From Campylobacter pinnipediorum subsp. caledonicus (GTDB lineage: Bacteria > Campylobacterota > Campylobacteria > Campylobacterales > Campylobacteraceae), in assembly GCF_002022005.1 (NCBI RefSeq), contig NZ_CP017258.1, positions 682,001 to 746,000 of the forward strand: DNA of 64,000 nt. Reading direction: 5' to 3'. Positions 10,087 through 19,705 of the stretch are shown here, piece after piece (within the stretch, counting starts at the first letter, position 1; each line of letters starts with the position of its first letter). A program made the position numbers and the translations under genes. Under the pieces are notes generated by a model, which searched no databases, was not told where the DNA came from, and saw only the letters and a list, made by a program, of their open reading frames with translations.

Positions 10087-10851
10087 ATGATGTCTTTTAT
10101 CTTTTATATATTTGTTTTTTGGGTTCTTTATCGTGTCTTTGATAAATTTAAAGGGACTCAAAATTTTTCACACAATAAAAGGGTAAATTTCAAAGAAGCG
10201 AATTATCTTATCGCCTTGCTTGCTAAAGTTGCAAAAGGTGATGGTCGTGTACATGAGCTTGAAGCTAGGATTATTAGTGAAACCATAACTGATATGTCTT
10301 ATCAAACAGGTATAGATAGAGATGAGTTTAAGAAAATCTTCAATAAAGAAAAAGAATGCATTAGTGATGCTTATGATGTCGCAAGAAGATATAAAGATGA
10401 GTTTAGACTAAATAGGCAAGTAGCTATAGCTAGGATAACATTTTTTTTAAATTTAGCATACATAGATGGTGATTTTGCACCATCTGAACAAAAAATTATC
10501 AAAGAAATAGCAAATGGATTTGGCATAGATGATGATTTATTAGATACAATAATATACAGATTTGATACTTTTTATCGTTCTCAACAAAGATATAGACAAA
10601 ATAGATATAATAATAGCTCTCGTTCAAATGATACTCAAAATAAAAAATTACCTTATGAAATTTTGGGTGTTAGTAAAGATTCTGATTTTAAGGATATAAA
10701 AAAGAGATACCGAGAGCTTGTTAAAAAATATCATCCTGACATCTTAATGGGGCAGGGTGAAAGCGATGAAGTTATAGAAAAATCAACCAAAAAGCTTCAA
10801 GAGATTAATGAAGCTTACGAAGAGATAAAACAACAAAGAGGTGAAAATTAG
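10087..10851 (+). CDS. TerB-like plus J-domain membrane protein (DjlA-like)
   Basis: The 254-residue product has an N-terminal hydrophobic anchor (about residues 3-18), a TerB/DjlA-type all-helical domain (residues 35-165, with repeated [15 protein letters not shown] and [13 protein letters not shown] acidic motifs) and a C-terminal J domain (about 188-245) carrying the HPD triad in KKYHPDIL. This is the layout of DjlA, a membrane-tethered DnaK co-chaperone. It sits 10 bases after purL and 36 bases before purH, so it is probably co-transcribed with purine genes; a role in purine synthesis is not implied. Confidence 0.85.
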   Translation: MMSFIFYIFVFWVLYRVFDKFKGTQNFSHNKRVNFKEANYLIALLAKVAKGDGRVHELEARIISETITDMSYQTGIDRDEFKKIFNKEKECISDAYDVARRYKDEFRLNRQVAIARITFFLNLAYIDGDFAPSEQKIIKEIANGFGIDDDLLDTIIYRFDTFYRSQQRYRQNRYNNSSRSNDTQNKKLPYEILGVSKDSDFKDIKKRYRELVKKYHPDILMGQGESDEVIEKSTKKLQEINEAYEEIKQQRGEN

Positions 10852-10886
10852 TTTTGAATGTATTTAAATTTTTTTAAGGAGTATAG

Positions 10887-12419
10887 ATGAGAGCCTTGCT
10901 TAGTGTTAGCGATAAGGATGGCATTGTTGAGTTTGCCAAAGGTCTTTGTGAGCTTGGTTATGAGATAGTTTCAACCGGTGGCACATATAAGCTTTTGTGT
11001 GAAAACAATATAAAAGCGATAGAGGTGGCTGATATTACAAAAAGTCCAGAGATGTTTAATGGTAGAGTTAAGACATTGCACCCTAAGATTCATGGTGCTA
11101 TTTTACATCAGCGTGATAATAATGAACATGTTAAACAAGCCAAAGAAAATGATATAAGCGGTATAGACTTAGTATGTGTTAATCTATATCCTTTTAAGCA
11201 AACAATTATACGCACCGATGATTTTTCTGAAATAATAGAAAATATAGATATCGGTGGTCCGGCTATGGTGAGAAGTGCTGCAAAAAATTTCAATGATGTT
11301 ATAATTGTTACTGATATTGTTGATTATGATGAAATTTTAAATCGCATAAAAACTAAAACAGATGATTTTGATTTCAGAAAAAAACTTATGATAAAAGCTT
11401 TTGAACATACCGCAAGTTATGATTGTATGATAGCAAATTATATGAATGAGCGTTTTAATGGTGGTTTTGGAGATTATAAGTTTATAGTTGGTAGTAAGGT
11501 GTTTAATACAAGATATGGTGAAAACCCACATCAAGATGGTGCTTTGTATGAATTTGAATATTTCTTTAAACACAATTTTACAGCCTTAAAAGGCGAAGCT
11601 AGTTTCAATAATCTAACGGATATAAATGGCGCATTGATGCTTGCTACTAGTTTTGATGAACTTCCAGCTGTATCTATCATCAAACACGCCAATCCTTGCG
11701 GATTTGCTGTAAAAAGCACTCTTTTAGAAAGTTATATTGAAGCTTTAAAATGCGATCCTGTTTCAGCTTACGGTGGTGTTGTTGCTATAAATGGGACATT
11801 GGATGAAGAGTTAGCTAAAAAAATCAATGAAATTTATGTAGAGGTTATAATAGCTGCAAATGTTACAGATGAAGCATTAAAGGTTTTTGAGAGCAAAAAA
11901 CGCATTAAAATTTTTACTCAAAATAATAAATTTTTAGTTAGAGCAAATGATAAATATGATTTTAAACATATTGATGGTGGATTTGTATATCAGCAAAGAG
12001 ATTTTGTTAAAGATGAAGAGTTGCAAAATATGAAGCTAGTTAGTAAAAAAGTTGCAAGCGAGTCTGAACTAAAAGATGCTGATATAGCTTGGAAGGTAGC
12101 AGCTCTTACAAAAAGTAATTGTGTTGTTTATGCTAAAAATGGTGCAGTTGTAGCTATAGGAATGGGTATGACAAGTAGAGTAGATGCTGCTCGTGCTGCT
12201 GTTGCTAAAGCTAAGGATTTGGGTATTGATTTAAATGGTTGCACTTTGGCTAGTGAAGCATTTTTTCCTTTTAGAGATAGCATAGATATAGCAAATGCCG
12301 TTGGTGTTAAATGTATAGTAGAACCAGGCGGAAGCATCAGAGATGAAGAGGTTATACAAGCAGCAGATGAACATGGTATAGCTCTTTATTTTACAGGTGT
12401 AAGACACTTTTTACACTAA
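10887..12419 (+). CDS. purH: Bifunctional AICAR transformylase/IMP cyclohydrolase
   Basis: PurH performs the last two steps to IMP. N-terminal MGS-like cyclohydrolase domain: [37 protein letters not shown]-terminal AICAR transformylase: [13 protein letters not shown], the catalytic KHANPCG, and FFPFRDSID near the end. The 510 residues match the family. A strong AAGGAG lies 6 bases before the ATG. A hairpin terminator follows the stop. Together with purL upstream this is a purine cluster interrupted only by the DjlA-like gene. Confidence 0.97.
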   Translation: MRALLSVSDKDGIVEFAKGLCELGYEIVSTGGTYKLLCENNIKAIEVADITKSPEMFNGRVKTLHPKIHGAILHQRDNNEHVKQAKENDISGIDLVCVNLYPFKQTIIRTDDFSEIIENIDIGGPAMVRSAAKNFNDVIIVTDIVDYDEILNRIKTKTDDFDFRKKLMIKAFEHTASYDCMIANYMNERFNGGFGDYKFIVGSKVFNTRYGENPHQDGALYEFEYFFKHNFTALKGEASFNNLTDINGALMLATSFDELPAVSIIKHANPCGFAVKSTLLESYIEALKCDPVSAYGGVVAINGTLDEELAKKINEIYVEVIIAANVTDEALKVFESKKRIKIFTQNNKFLVRANDKYDFKHIDGGFVYQQRDFVKDEELQNMKLVSKKVASESELKDADIAWKVAALTKSNCVVYAKNGAVVAIGMGMTSRVDAARAAVAKAKDLGIDLNGCTLASEAFFPFRDSIDIANAVGVKCIVEPGGSIRDEEVIQAADEHGIALYFTGVRHFLH

Positions 12420-12426
12420 GAGTTGA

Positions 12427-12455
12427 AAACTCAGCTATTTTTTATAGCTGAGTTT
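12427..12455. terminator. Bidirectional hairpin terminator between purH and the MFS gene
   Basis: AAACTCAGCTAT (12427-12438) pairs without mismatch with ATAGCTGAGTTT (12444-12455) around TTTTT, and T-rich or A-rich flanks allow it to work for both converging transcripts. Confidence 0.85.
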
Positions 12456-13651
12456 ATTTTATCTCATATTTTTTGAAAATTTTATAATAATAAATAGCTC
12501 CTACAACAAATGAAAGACCCATTAAAATAGTTATCATTCTTAAACTCACACCATAATTAAATAAAAATCCTATAAATAAAGACATTAAAGCACTAGCTCC
12601 TAAAAATAACATATCGTTATATGCTATAACTCTTCCATAAAAATTTTCATCACAGTTTTGTTGTATAAGTGTATAAGTGTAGCTCCAAAGAGTTGATGTA
12701 AAAAAAACCAGCGCAAAACATTCCTATAAAACCTATATAAAAATTATTTTGTAAAAACGACCATAGTATTATCCCGGCACCTTGCAATACATAAAAATAA
12801 TGAAGGTTGTTGTTATTGATAAACTTGCCTAAAATAGCAGGTCCTACCATAAGAGCAAAAGCTCTTGAAGCATTGGTTAGCCCTATTGCAAGAGATGCCG
12901 AGAGGATAAATTTGTATTTATAATCGGCCAAAAGTGCAATGAGTGCATCATAAGCAGTAAGTCCAACAAATGCATGTATTAGCATAAGATGAAGTATTAG
13001 TTTATTGTTTTTTATATACTTCAATCCTTTGCTTAGCATTTGAAATACTGGCTCTGTTATCTTTTGTTTTATACTCTTAACATCTAGTTTTAACAAGAAA
13101 TAAAAACCAACTATATATAAAGAAAAATCAAACAAAAATGCAGCTTTTATTCCAAAAAAATGTATAAAAATTCCAGCCATACTCATTCCAGCCGTATATG
13201 CAACAGCCCATATCACGGAGTGTATCTCATTTGCAGTTTTAAGATCTTGCTTTTTTAAAATTTTTGGAAGTAGGCTCATTTCAACTTGAAAATATACTCC
13301 CCCCACACCCATTCTTATAAATATTAATATTAAAAGTAGCCATAATAAATCAAGTGTGTTTATAAATAAAAGCATTAAGGCTGAAATCGCTTCTATAATT
13401 AGCATAATTACAAGCATTGGTTTGGGTGAAAATTTATCTATAAAAACCCCGCTAAAAGGTGCTAAAAAAACACCAGGCAAAAATGCCATTGCGGCACTTA
13501 TTGTTATAGCCCAAACAGGTGCTTTTAGATCTATAAGTAGTGTAAAAATACCAGTGTGTGAAAACCAAGCCGCAAAGTAGCATATAAGTTGAACTATACT
13601 TAAAATTCTAAAATTTGTATCATTTTTTAAAAGATTTATATAAGTTTTCAA
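12454..13651 (-). pseudogene. MFS transporter interrupted by a -1/+1 frameshift at an A8 tract
   Basis: From ATG 13651 the frame encodes an MFS permease with about ten hydrophobic helices and the loop FSGVFIDKFSPKP resembling the MFS loop 2-3 motif. It stops after 333 residues at 12650. One base removed from the eight-A run at 12700-12707 (T8 in the coding strand) restores a frame that continues with TSTLWSYTYTLIQQNCDE and two more hydrophobic helices to TAA at 12454, giving about 398 residues, a normal MFS length. The substrate is unknown. It overlaps recG by 4 bases. This may be a true mutation, slippage/phase variation, or a sequencing error in a homopolymer. Confidence 0.8.
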
Positions 13652-15456
13652 TTTGTTTTTCCTAATCTTTTTAGTGCTAATTGTGTTATATTTTCTTCAT
13701 AATTATAATATAAAAAAGTTGCCCCATGTTGAACAGTTCCATTTAATATATCGCCGCTTTGGCGATTTTTTAAGTCTATTTCGGCAATTTTAAAACCGTC
13801 TAATGTATCACAAAATTCCTTTAATCTTTCTGGTGGATTTTTTAGCTTTGTATATAAAAAGCAAAATCCATTTCCGCCATTTCTTCCAACCCTACCACGG
13901 AGCTGATGAAGTGTTGCAAGTCCAAGCCTTTCAGCTCCAACTATAAGTATTGTTGATAGTCTCGGTAATGAAATTCCAACCTCTATCACCGTTGTGGATA
14001 ATAATATATTTCCATTTTCTCTAAATTTATTTAAGATTTTTTCCTTTTCTTTGTCTTTCCCGTGCGTAAAATATACATTTTTGAAATTTTTAATCCAAAA
14101 ATCCTTTGCTTCATTTAAACTTTGATAATTTGAAGTCTCTGAACTTTCTACTAATGGATATACGATAATTATTTGCTTGTTTTTTTCAATTTGTTTTTTT
14201 ATATGAGATAATAAGTTGTTAAAATCGTTATTTTGTAAAATTTGCGAATGAATATTTTTTTCAAACGGCATCTGTTTTAAAAAGCTAAAATTTACAAGTG
14301 ATGATTGAATTAAACTCAATGTTCTTGGTATTGGAGTTGCTGAAAATTGTATAAAAGTTGCACGAGCTTCACCATCTTTTACTATCTCTTCTATCTTATT
14401 TCTTTGATTTGAACCAAATCTATGCTGCTCATCTATCATTACTAAAACAGCTTTTGGCAACTCTTGATAAAGTAATACATGTGTTCCTATGATTAGATTC
14501 GTATCATCAAAATTTATATTTTTTTCACCACTTTTTACTAGTTTTATTGATATAAAATTTGGAAGCAATTTAATGGCCTCATTATAAATTTGATCAGCTA
14601 GTATACTAGTTGGCGCCATTAGTATAGCTTTATTTGGATATACACTAAGCGCAGAAGCTAACATTACAAGAGTCTTTCCACTTCCAACATCACCCATTAC
14701 GACTCTTCTTTTTGCTTGTTTGCTTATCAGGTCTTGTCTTATGTCTTTTATTGCATTTATCTGATCTAAAGTTGGTTTAAAAGGTAGGTTATTTATCCAA
14801 TCTTTTATCTCAAATAGCTCTATTTTTTTATTTTTAAAGTATGTTTTTTTTGTGCCTAATTTTTTTACATAGTTAAATATTTCAACAAATTTCAAGATAT
14901 CAGACTCTGATTTTCCTTTTTTTATATCTTCTAGTATTGCTATGCTTTTTTGTGAGTTTTCTTGGATTGAAAGTAAAAAATCACTCTCTTTATCGTTTAG
15001 ACCACAAGATAGTAGATTCTCTTTATTTATATATTTTTCTATTAAATTTTTTACTTTTTCATCTCTTAAATCAGTTTTAAATTTTGGTATGATTTGATCT
15101 GTTTTGGTTATTATTTTTGGATTTGTTATTTGCCAATTATTATAAGCAAAAGAGCAAATACCAGTTATTGTGGCCTCTTTTCCGCTTTTAAAAACCGAAA
15201 AATGCCAACCTTTTGCATTAAAAATAACTATCTTTACATCGCAACCCCATTCGTGTGCAAATGCTGTTGCTAAAATCATTCCTTTATTTGTTTTATTTAT
15301 AATGTTTAGTTTTATGTTTATACATACTTGCCCGCTTTTTGGGGCTTTGGTTATTGTTGTATCTTCAAAGCTTTTTGGCAAAACAAGAGCTAGATCGAGA
15401 AGTGAACTAACCCCTATCTTGCTTAATTCTACTTTGTCTTTGGTTTCAAATTTCAT
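13648..15456 (-). CDS. recG: ATP-dependent DNA helicase RecG
   Basis: RecG regresses stalled forks and branch-migrates Holliday junctions. N-terminal wedge/OB region to about residue 200, then superfamily 2 helicase motifs: Walker A MGDVGSGKT, motif Ia MAPTSILADQ, DEQHR (the RecG-type DEQH box, about residue 341), SATPIPRT, and C-terminal VIEVGISLP and QLRGRVGRNG. At 602 residues it is shorter than the usual 680-700, as in other Campylobacterota. The ATG overlaps the end of the upstream M16-like gene by 11 bases. Confidence 0.95.
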   Translation of the reverse strand: MKFETKDKVELSKIGVSSLLDLALVLPKSFEDTTITKAPKSGQVCINIKLNIINKTNKGMILATAFAHEWGCDVKIVIFNAKGWHFSVFKSGKEATITGICSFAYNNWQITNPKIITKTDQIIPKFKTDLRDEKVKNLIEKYINKENLLSCGLNDKESDFLLSIQENSQKSIAILEDIKKGKSESDILKFVEIFNYVKKLGTKKTYFKNKKIELFEIKDWINNLPFKPTLDQINAIKDIRQDLISKQAKRRVVMGDVGSGKTLVMLASALSVYPNKAILMAPTSILADQIYNEAIKLLPNFISIKLVKSGEKNINFDDTNLIIGTHVLLYQELPKAVLVMIDEQHRFGSNQRNKIEEIVKDGEARATFIQFSATPIPRTLSLIQSSLVNFSFLKQMPFEKNIHSQILQNNDFNNLLSHIKKQIEKNKQIIIVYPLVESSETSNYQSLNEAKDFWIKNFKNVYFTHGKDKEKEKILNKFRENGNILLSTTVIEVGISLPRLSTILIVGAERLGLATLHQLRGRVGRNGGNGFCFLYTKLKNPPERLKEFCDTLDGFKIAEIDLKNRQSGDILNGTVQHGATFLYYNYEENITQLALKRLGKTN

Positions 15457-16672
15457 TTCTTAAAACACAAAAACTAAGCTTTGTTATCTCATCGTGTTGT
15501 TTTATAAAATTGTTTAAATCATCTAATTTTAGATTTTTTATTTTTTCAAGCTCTTTTAGAAAATCACCAATTTCTTTACCTTGATAAAATTCCCCTTGAG
15601 CTATTGCAAATCTTTTAAATAGTGTTTCAAGTCTTAGTGGTAAAGAACCAAGTAAGAATTTCTTAGCTTGTTCTAACTCTTTATCACTTACACCATTAGT
15701 TATAAATTTTGTAAATTCTTCTCTAACTACTGATATGGCTTCATCTTTGCTCTCATTTTTTGTTTGTAAGTAGCCAAAAATTTGAGAATGACTTAGGTTA
15801 AATAAATTTCTTGCATATGCAGAATAAGCAAGACCTCTTTTTACTCTTATTTCCTCCATTAGCCTTGCACCAAAGCCACCTTCGCCAAGTATAAAGGTAG
15901 CTATACTTGCCATATATTTTTCATCTTCAGCCACATTATATGGAGATCCAAAATAGATATATGCTTGTTCACTTTGCTTTATTATCTCTTTTACCGAGCC
16001 TCTTTGGCTTGTTTGCAATTTTTCTAAACTTAATTTTTTATTTGATTTTATTACATTTGTTATATCTTGTAATAATGAAATTTCACCTTTGTCAACATCT
16101 CCACCAAATACGATAAATAAATTTTTAAGATCTAGCGCGTCATTTAAATAATCTTTAATGTCTTTGAGTTTTATAGAACCTATACTCTCTTGTGTTCCTA
16201 TGCTAGGTGTAGCTAGATTTGTATCTGGGTATAGAATTTGCATAAGACCACATCTTGCCAAATAATCATTGTCATTTTGATTGTTTGCTATCTCTCCAAG
16301 AGTAATATTTTTGCATTTTTCAAGGCTTTGTTCTGATGTATTTGGATTTTTAAGTAATTTTTTTAGCATATCAAGTGTAAAACCAAAATGCTCTTTTAAA
16401 CAATTTATCTCTATTGTAAATGTCTCAAATCCAACACTTGCATACATGCTTATAGCTCTTTTTTCTAGCTCTTTGGCAAATAAGCTAGAACCCATATCTT
16501 TTTCGCCTTCATTTAAAATCATAGCACTTAGCTTTGCAAGGCCGGGTATTTTTTGCATGCAAACACCAGATGCCTTAAATATAAGCTTTAGATATGCTAC
16601 ATTTAACTCTTTTGAGTTTTCAAAGATAACTGGTATATCATCATTTTTGGCTTTTAGATGTAAAATTTCCAT
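15446..16672 (-). CDS. M16B-family (insulinase-like) protein lacking the zinc motif
   Basis: The 408-residue product has the two-lobed M16 layout and the C-lobe signature IRVKRGLAYSAYA (about residue 272), which matches the substrate-positioning R/Y motif of M16B. The N-lobe position where active members have HxxEH reads GLAKLSAMILNEG, without either His or the Glu, so it should not bind catalytic zinc by itself. It may be the inactive partner in a heterodimer or a chaperone-like protein; no signal peptide is seen. Its start shares one base with the mqnC stop (TAATG), so the two are coupled. Confidence 0.8.
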   Translation of the reverse strand: MEILHLKAKNDDIPVIFENSKELNVAYLKLIFKASGVCMQKIPGLAKLSAMILNEGEKDMGSSLFAKELEKRAISMYASVGFETFTIEINCLKEHFGFTLDMLKKLLKNPNTSEQSLEKCKNITLGEIANNQNDNDYLARCGLMQILYPDTNLATPSIGTQESIGSIKLKDIKDYLNDALDLKNLFIVFGGDVDKGEISLLQDITNVIKSNKKLSLEKLQTSQRGSVKEIIKQSEQAYIYFGSPYNVAEDEKYMASIATFILGEGGFGARLMEEIRVKRGLAYSAYARNLFNLSHSQIFGYLQTKNESKDEAISVVREEFTKFITNGVSDKELEQAKKFLLGSLPLRLETLFKRFAIAQGEFYQGKEIGDFLKELEKIKNLKLDDLNNFIKQHDEITKLSFCVLRNEI

Positions 16673-17727
16673 TAAAATTTCTCCAATATATCATAGTTAG
16701 TATTTCTTTTTGCTGGTATTTCCCCGATATCTTTTATTAGTTGTATCATTTGTTCTTGATTCATTCTAAAAGCCGCGCCAGCAGCTTTTACGACATTTTC
16801 TTCCATCATTGTTGAGCCAAGGTCGTTAGCGCCAAACAATAGTGCTAATTGACCAACATGACTACCTTGAGTAACCCAGCTACTTTGTATATTTTTAAAA
16901 TTATCCAAAAATAATCTCGATACAGCTAGTAGTCTTAGATATTTATTAGAGCTTTGTTTTTTAATTTGAGGTTGTTCTAGCATAAGTTTTGTATTAAGTC
17001 CTTGAAAACTCCAAAGTATAAAAGCTCTAAAACCGCCGGTTTTGTCTTGCAAGTCTCTTATATAAGACCAATGTTCAACTATCTCTCTTGTGGTTTCAAC
17101 TGTCCCAAACATCATTGTAGCTGTTGATTTTATATCTAGTTTATGTGCTTGTTCGTGAATATCAAGCCATGTTTGCGTATCACATTTTTTTGGAGCTATT
17201 ATATCTCTTACTCTATCACTTAAAACTTCAGCACCAGCTCCCGGTATAGAGTAAAGACCTTTGTTTCTTAGTCTTGTCAAAACTTCAGTTATGCTTATTT
17301 TTGAAATTTTAGCTATATAGCTTATCTCTACAGCAGAAAATCCATGAACTGTTATGCTTGGATAATTTTTGCTTATATACTCTAATAAGTCCTCATACCA
17401 TTCTATTTGTAATTTTGGATGGACACCACCTTGAAATAATATCTGAGTTCCACCTATGTCTATAAGTTCTTCTATTTTTTTACCAATTTCTTCAAAGCTT
17501 AATATATATGCACCTTCTTCTTTTACATGTCTATAAAAAGCACAGAATTTACAATCAACCCAACAAACATTTGTGTAGTTTATATTTCTATCAACTATGA
17601 AGGTTGTTATCTTTTCTGGATGTAGCTCTCTTTTTTTAGCTAAAGCTAGGTTTCCTAGCTCAGTTAGCTCTGCGTTTTCTATTAAGTCTATTGCCTCATC
17701 AATGCTAAGTCTTCTCAAAGTTATCAC
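16672..17727 (-). CDS. mqnC: Cyclic dehypoxanthine futalosine synthase
   Basis: MqnC is a radical SAM enzyme of the futalosine route to menaquinone, the quinone pathway of Campylobacterota. The cluster motif is CWVDCKFCAFYR (Cys about residues 55, 59, 62), preceded by NINYTNV, and followed by GGTQILFQGGVHP and the family block TATMMFGTVETTREIVEHW. The 351 residues match the family. It heads a leftward operon mqnC-M16-recG-MFS with overlapping or touching genes throughout. Confidence 0.94.
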   Translation of the reverse strand: MITLRRLSIDEAIDLIENAELTELGNLALAKKRELHPEKITTFIVDRNINYTNVCWVDCKFCAFYRHVKEEGAYILSFEEIGKKIEELIDIGGTQILFQGGVHPKLQIEWYEDLLEYISKNYPSITVHGFSAVEISYIAKISKISITEVLTRLRNKGLYSIPGAGAEVLSDRVRDIIAPKKCDTQTWLDIHEQAHKLDIKSTATMMFGTVETTREIVEHWSYIRDLQDKTGGFRAFILWSFQGLNTKLMLEQPQIKKQSSNKYLRLLAVSRLFLDNFKNIQSSWVTQGSHVGQLALLFGANDLGSTMMEENVVKAAGAAFRMNQEQMIQLIKDIGEIPAKRNTNYDILEKF

Positions 17728-17859
17728 CTTTTATTATATTTTTTGAAAGTTTATCAAAAAATAGCTTTTAAATTTTAAAAATATATATATTAAGTTAAAA
17801 TTAAATATTAAATTTATAGAATACTGATAATTTTGATTTTATAAAAGTAAGGAGAAAAT

Positions 17860-18180
17860 ATGAAAAAATATACTTTATTATTAGCTACTTTGGCTTTTTT
17901 TGCTGGGTGTGCTAAAAACTCAGATATGATGGCTCCAAAAGCAAATGCGCACATGTCACACCAACATGGTAACAATGTTGCTCACGAACACAAACACGTA
18001 ACTGATATGAAAAAAGGTTGTTCTATGGATAAAAAGTGTGAGATAATGAAAGATGAAAAAATGCCAAAGGATCATAGCCATATGCATATGATGAAGGGTA
18101 AAATGCCAAAGGATCATAATCATATGCATATGATGGAAGATGGTAAAAAACCCGAGTGCGGATGCTCTAAAAGCAAATAA
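17860..18180 (+). CDS. His/Met-rich lipoprotein with a 14-residue tandem repeat
   Basis: A 106-residue protein with a lipoprotein signal (lipobox FAGC, Cys17). The mature 90 residues contain 12 His, 14 Met and 4 further Cys, a composition typical of copper, nickel or silver binding. Two consecutive 14-residue units (KMPKDHSHMHMMKG and KMPKDHNHMHMMED) come from a 42-bp tandem duplication at 18058-18141, and the tail ends in a CGC motif. I do not recognise a named family; metal sequestration at the periplasmic face is an inference from composition. It has its own AAGGAG site and a strong terminator, so it is monocistronic. Confidence 0.85.
   Translation: MKKYTLLLATLAFFAGCAKNSDMMAPKANAHMSHQHGNNVAHEHKHVTDMKKGCSMDKKCEIMKDEKMPKDHSHMHMMKGKMPKDHNHMHMMEDGKKPECGCSKSK
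18058..18141 (+). repeat. 42-bp in-frame tandem duplication
   Basis: Two adjacent 42-base units, 18058-18099 and 18100-18141, nearly identical over the first 36 bases, encode the paired His/Met-rich modules of the lipoprotein. Confidence 0.9.
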
Positions 18181-18213
18181 AATAAAATGGGTTCTTATAA
18201 AACCCATTTTATT
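18181..18213 (+). terminator. Hairpin terminator of the His/Met-rich lipoprotein gene
   Basis: A perfect 13-bp stem (18181-18193 with 18201-18213) and 7-base loop starts directly after the stop codon; the descending arm ends in TTTTATT followed by CTTT. Confidence 0.85.
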
Positions 18214-18345
18214 CTTTAAAAGTCTATATTTTATAAATACTTATAATTTTATTTTTTACTCTTGAAAATTAGTATGCTTATCTTAAAATCAGGAAAAAAG
18301 TTGTAAAATTACTATATTGTTTAATTTAATATATGGTGGTGATTT

Positions 18346-19014
18346 ATGCTTAGAATTATTATATTTTTGCTTTTTAGTTTGTTTATTTATACTGGTTGTT
18401 CTGTAAAATATCAAAATGTTGATAATAGTATCAATAATAGTCAAAAATTAGATGAAAAAATATCACTAAAAAAAGAAAGAGATCTAATTACCGCTAATAA
18501 TATTATTTTATCTCTTAAGCCAAAATGTGAATCTGGTGATAATGAAACTTGTAATGATATTGGTGTTGTATTTGAAAATATGCAAGATTATAAAAATGCA
18601 TTTTTGTATTACAAAAGAGCTTGCGATAGTGGTGTTGAACATTCTTGTGCTAATCTTGGAATGCTTTATGAAAAAGGTCTTGGTGTTAGTAAAGATCCAC
18701 AAAAAACTATACAAATTTATACTCAATCTTGCAACAATTCAGGTGCTTTATCTTGTTATAATTTAGCAAATGTTTATAGAAAAGGCGAAATAGTAGCCCA
18801 AGATTATAAAGCGGCTTTAAATGCTTATATAAATGCATGTGAATTACAAGATATGGCTTCTTGTGCAAATATAGGCTCTATGTATGAGCTTGGACTTGGT
18901 GTGCAAAAAGATGAAGTTAAAGCTTATGGTATATATAGAGTTGCTTGTTTTAGAGGATTTAATAAGTCTTGTTCTCATATGAAAAGACTTGAAAAAAAAC
19001 TTAAGGTTGATTAA
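18346..19014 (+). CDS. Sel1-repeat lipoprotein (Hcp-like)
   Basis: The 222-residue product has a lipoprotein signal (YTGC, Cys18) and at least four Sel1/TPR-like repeats with paired cysteines spaced through each repeat (for example SCANLGMLYEKGLGVSKD and SCANIGSMYELGLGVQKD), the arrangement of Helicobacter cysteine-rich proteins. Members act as periplasmic or secreted interaction scaffolds; no partner can be inferred. Its stop shares one base with the ATG of the next Sel1 gene, so the pair is coupled. Confidence 0.87.
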   Translation: MLRIIIFLLFSLFIYTGCSVKYQNVDNSINNSQKLDEKISLKKERDLITANNIILSLKPKCESGDNETCNDIGVVFENMQDYKNAFLYYKRACDSGVEHSCANLGMLYEKGLGVSKDPQKTIQIYTQSCNNSGALSCYNLANVYRKGEIVAQDYKAALNAYINACELQDMASCANIGSMYELGLGVQKDEVKAYGIYRVACFRGFNKSCSHMKRLEKKLKVD

Positions 19015-19520
19015 TGAAAAAAATACTGTTTTTGGTTTTTGTATTTTTATTTTTAAATGGATGTGGCTCTTTGCAAAAGACACTAAGTTTTGGTTATCTT
19101 AAAAATGATAAAGATATAGCTTATGAACATCTTTTATCTAAATGCAATCAAAAAGATGCAATATCTTGTAATAATTTAGGTGTGAATTATACTAAAGATG
19201 AAGATTTTAAACAAGCAAAACATTTTTATGAAGTAGCGTGTGATTTAAAATTAGCTACAGCTTGTTCGAATTTAGGACAAATTTACGAAAAAGGTTTAGA
19301 TGGTAAATCACCTGATTTTAAAAGAGCTATGAATTTGTATAGTTATGCTTGTCAAAATAATGATGGTGTAGGTTGTTATAATGAGTCTATAGCATTATAT
19401 GGTTTTTCAAAATATTATGATCAAGAATATAACTTAAAAAAGAGTATGCTTTTATTAAAAAAGAGTTGCAAGCTTGAGTATAAACAGGCATGCTTACTTT
19501 TAGAACAGTTAAAAAATTAA
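19014..19520 (+). CDS. Second Sel1-repeat lipoprotein
   Basis: The 168-residue product has a lipoprotein signal (LNGC, Cys17) and about three Cys-containing Sel1 repeats (SCNNLGVNYTKD, ACSNLGQIYEKGLDGKSPD). It resembles its upstream neighbour and probably arose by tandem duplication; the start touches the upstream stop (TAATG). Function beyond protein-protein interaction is unknown. Confidence 0.85.
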   Translation: MKKILFLVFVFLFLNGCGSLQKTLSFGYLKNDKDIAYEHLLSKCNQKDAISCNNLGVNYTKDEDFKQAKHFYEVACDLKLATACSNLGQIYEKGLDGKSPDFKRAMNLYSYACQNNDGVGCYNESIALYGFSKYYDQEYNLKKSMLLLKKSCKLEYKQACLLLEQLKN

Positions 19521-19597
19521 AATGAAATTTTTTTAAAAATAGCAAATATTATAATAAAGATTAAAAAAACACCTAAAAGTGTTATGTAGTCTGACAT
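19517..19597 (-). CDS. Candidate 26-residue single-pass membrane peptide
   Basis: ATG at 19597 opens a 26-codon frame: MSDYITLLGVF, a run of Ile/Phe/Leu/Val forming one transmembrane helix, then FKKISF and TAA. An AAAGGA site lies about 10 bases upstream of the ATG. It is antisense to the last four bases of the Sel1 gene and divergent from ppk. Small hydrophobic peptides with Lys-rich tails are common as subunits or toxins, but the frame is short enough to arise by chance in AT-rich DNA. Confidence 0.35.
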   Translation of the reverse strand: MSDYITLLGVFLIFIIIFAIFKKISF

Positions 19598-19705
19598 ATT
19601 ATATTTTCCTTTTTTAATATTTGTATTAATATTTTGTTATTTTATCAAAAAAAATGTTTTTTTCAAAACATATAGTATTCTTAATGTTTTAAAGGAGTTT
19701 GAGTA

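Noticed and set aside
18058-18141. Tandem repeats resembling a short CRISPR-like array
   Set aside because: There are just two adjacent units in frame with no spacers; it is a coding duplication.
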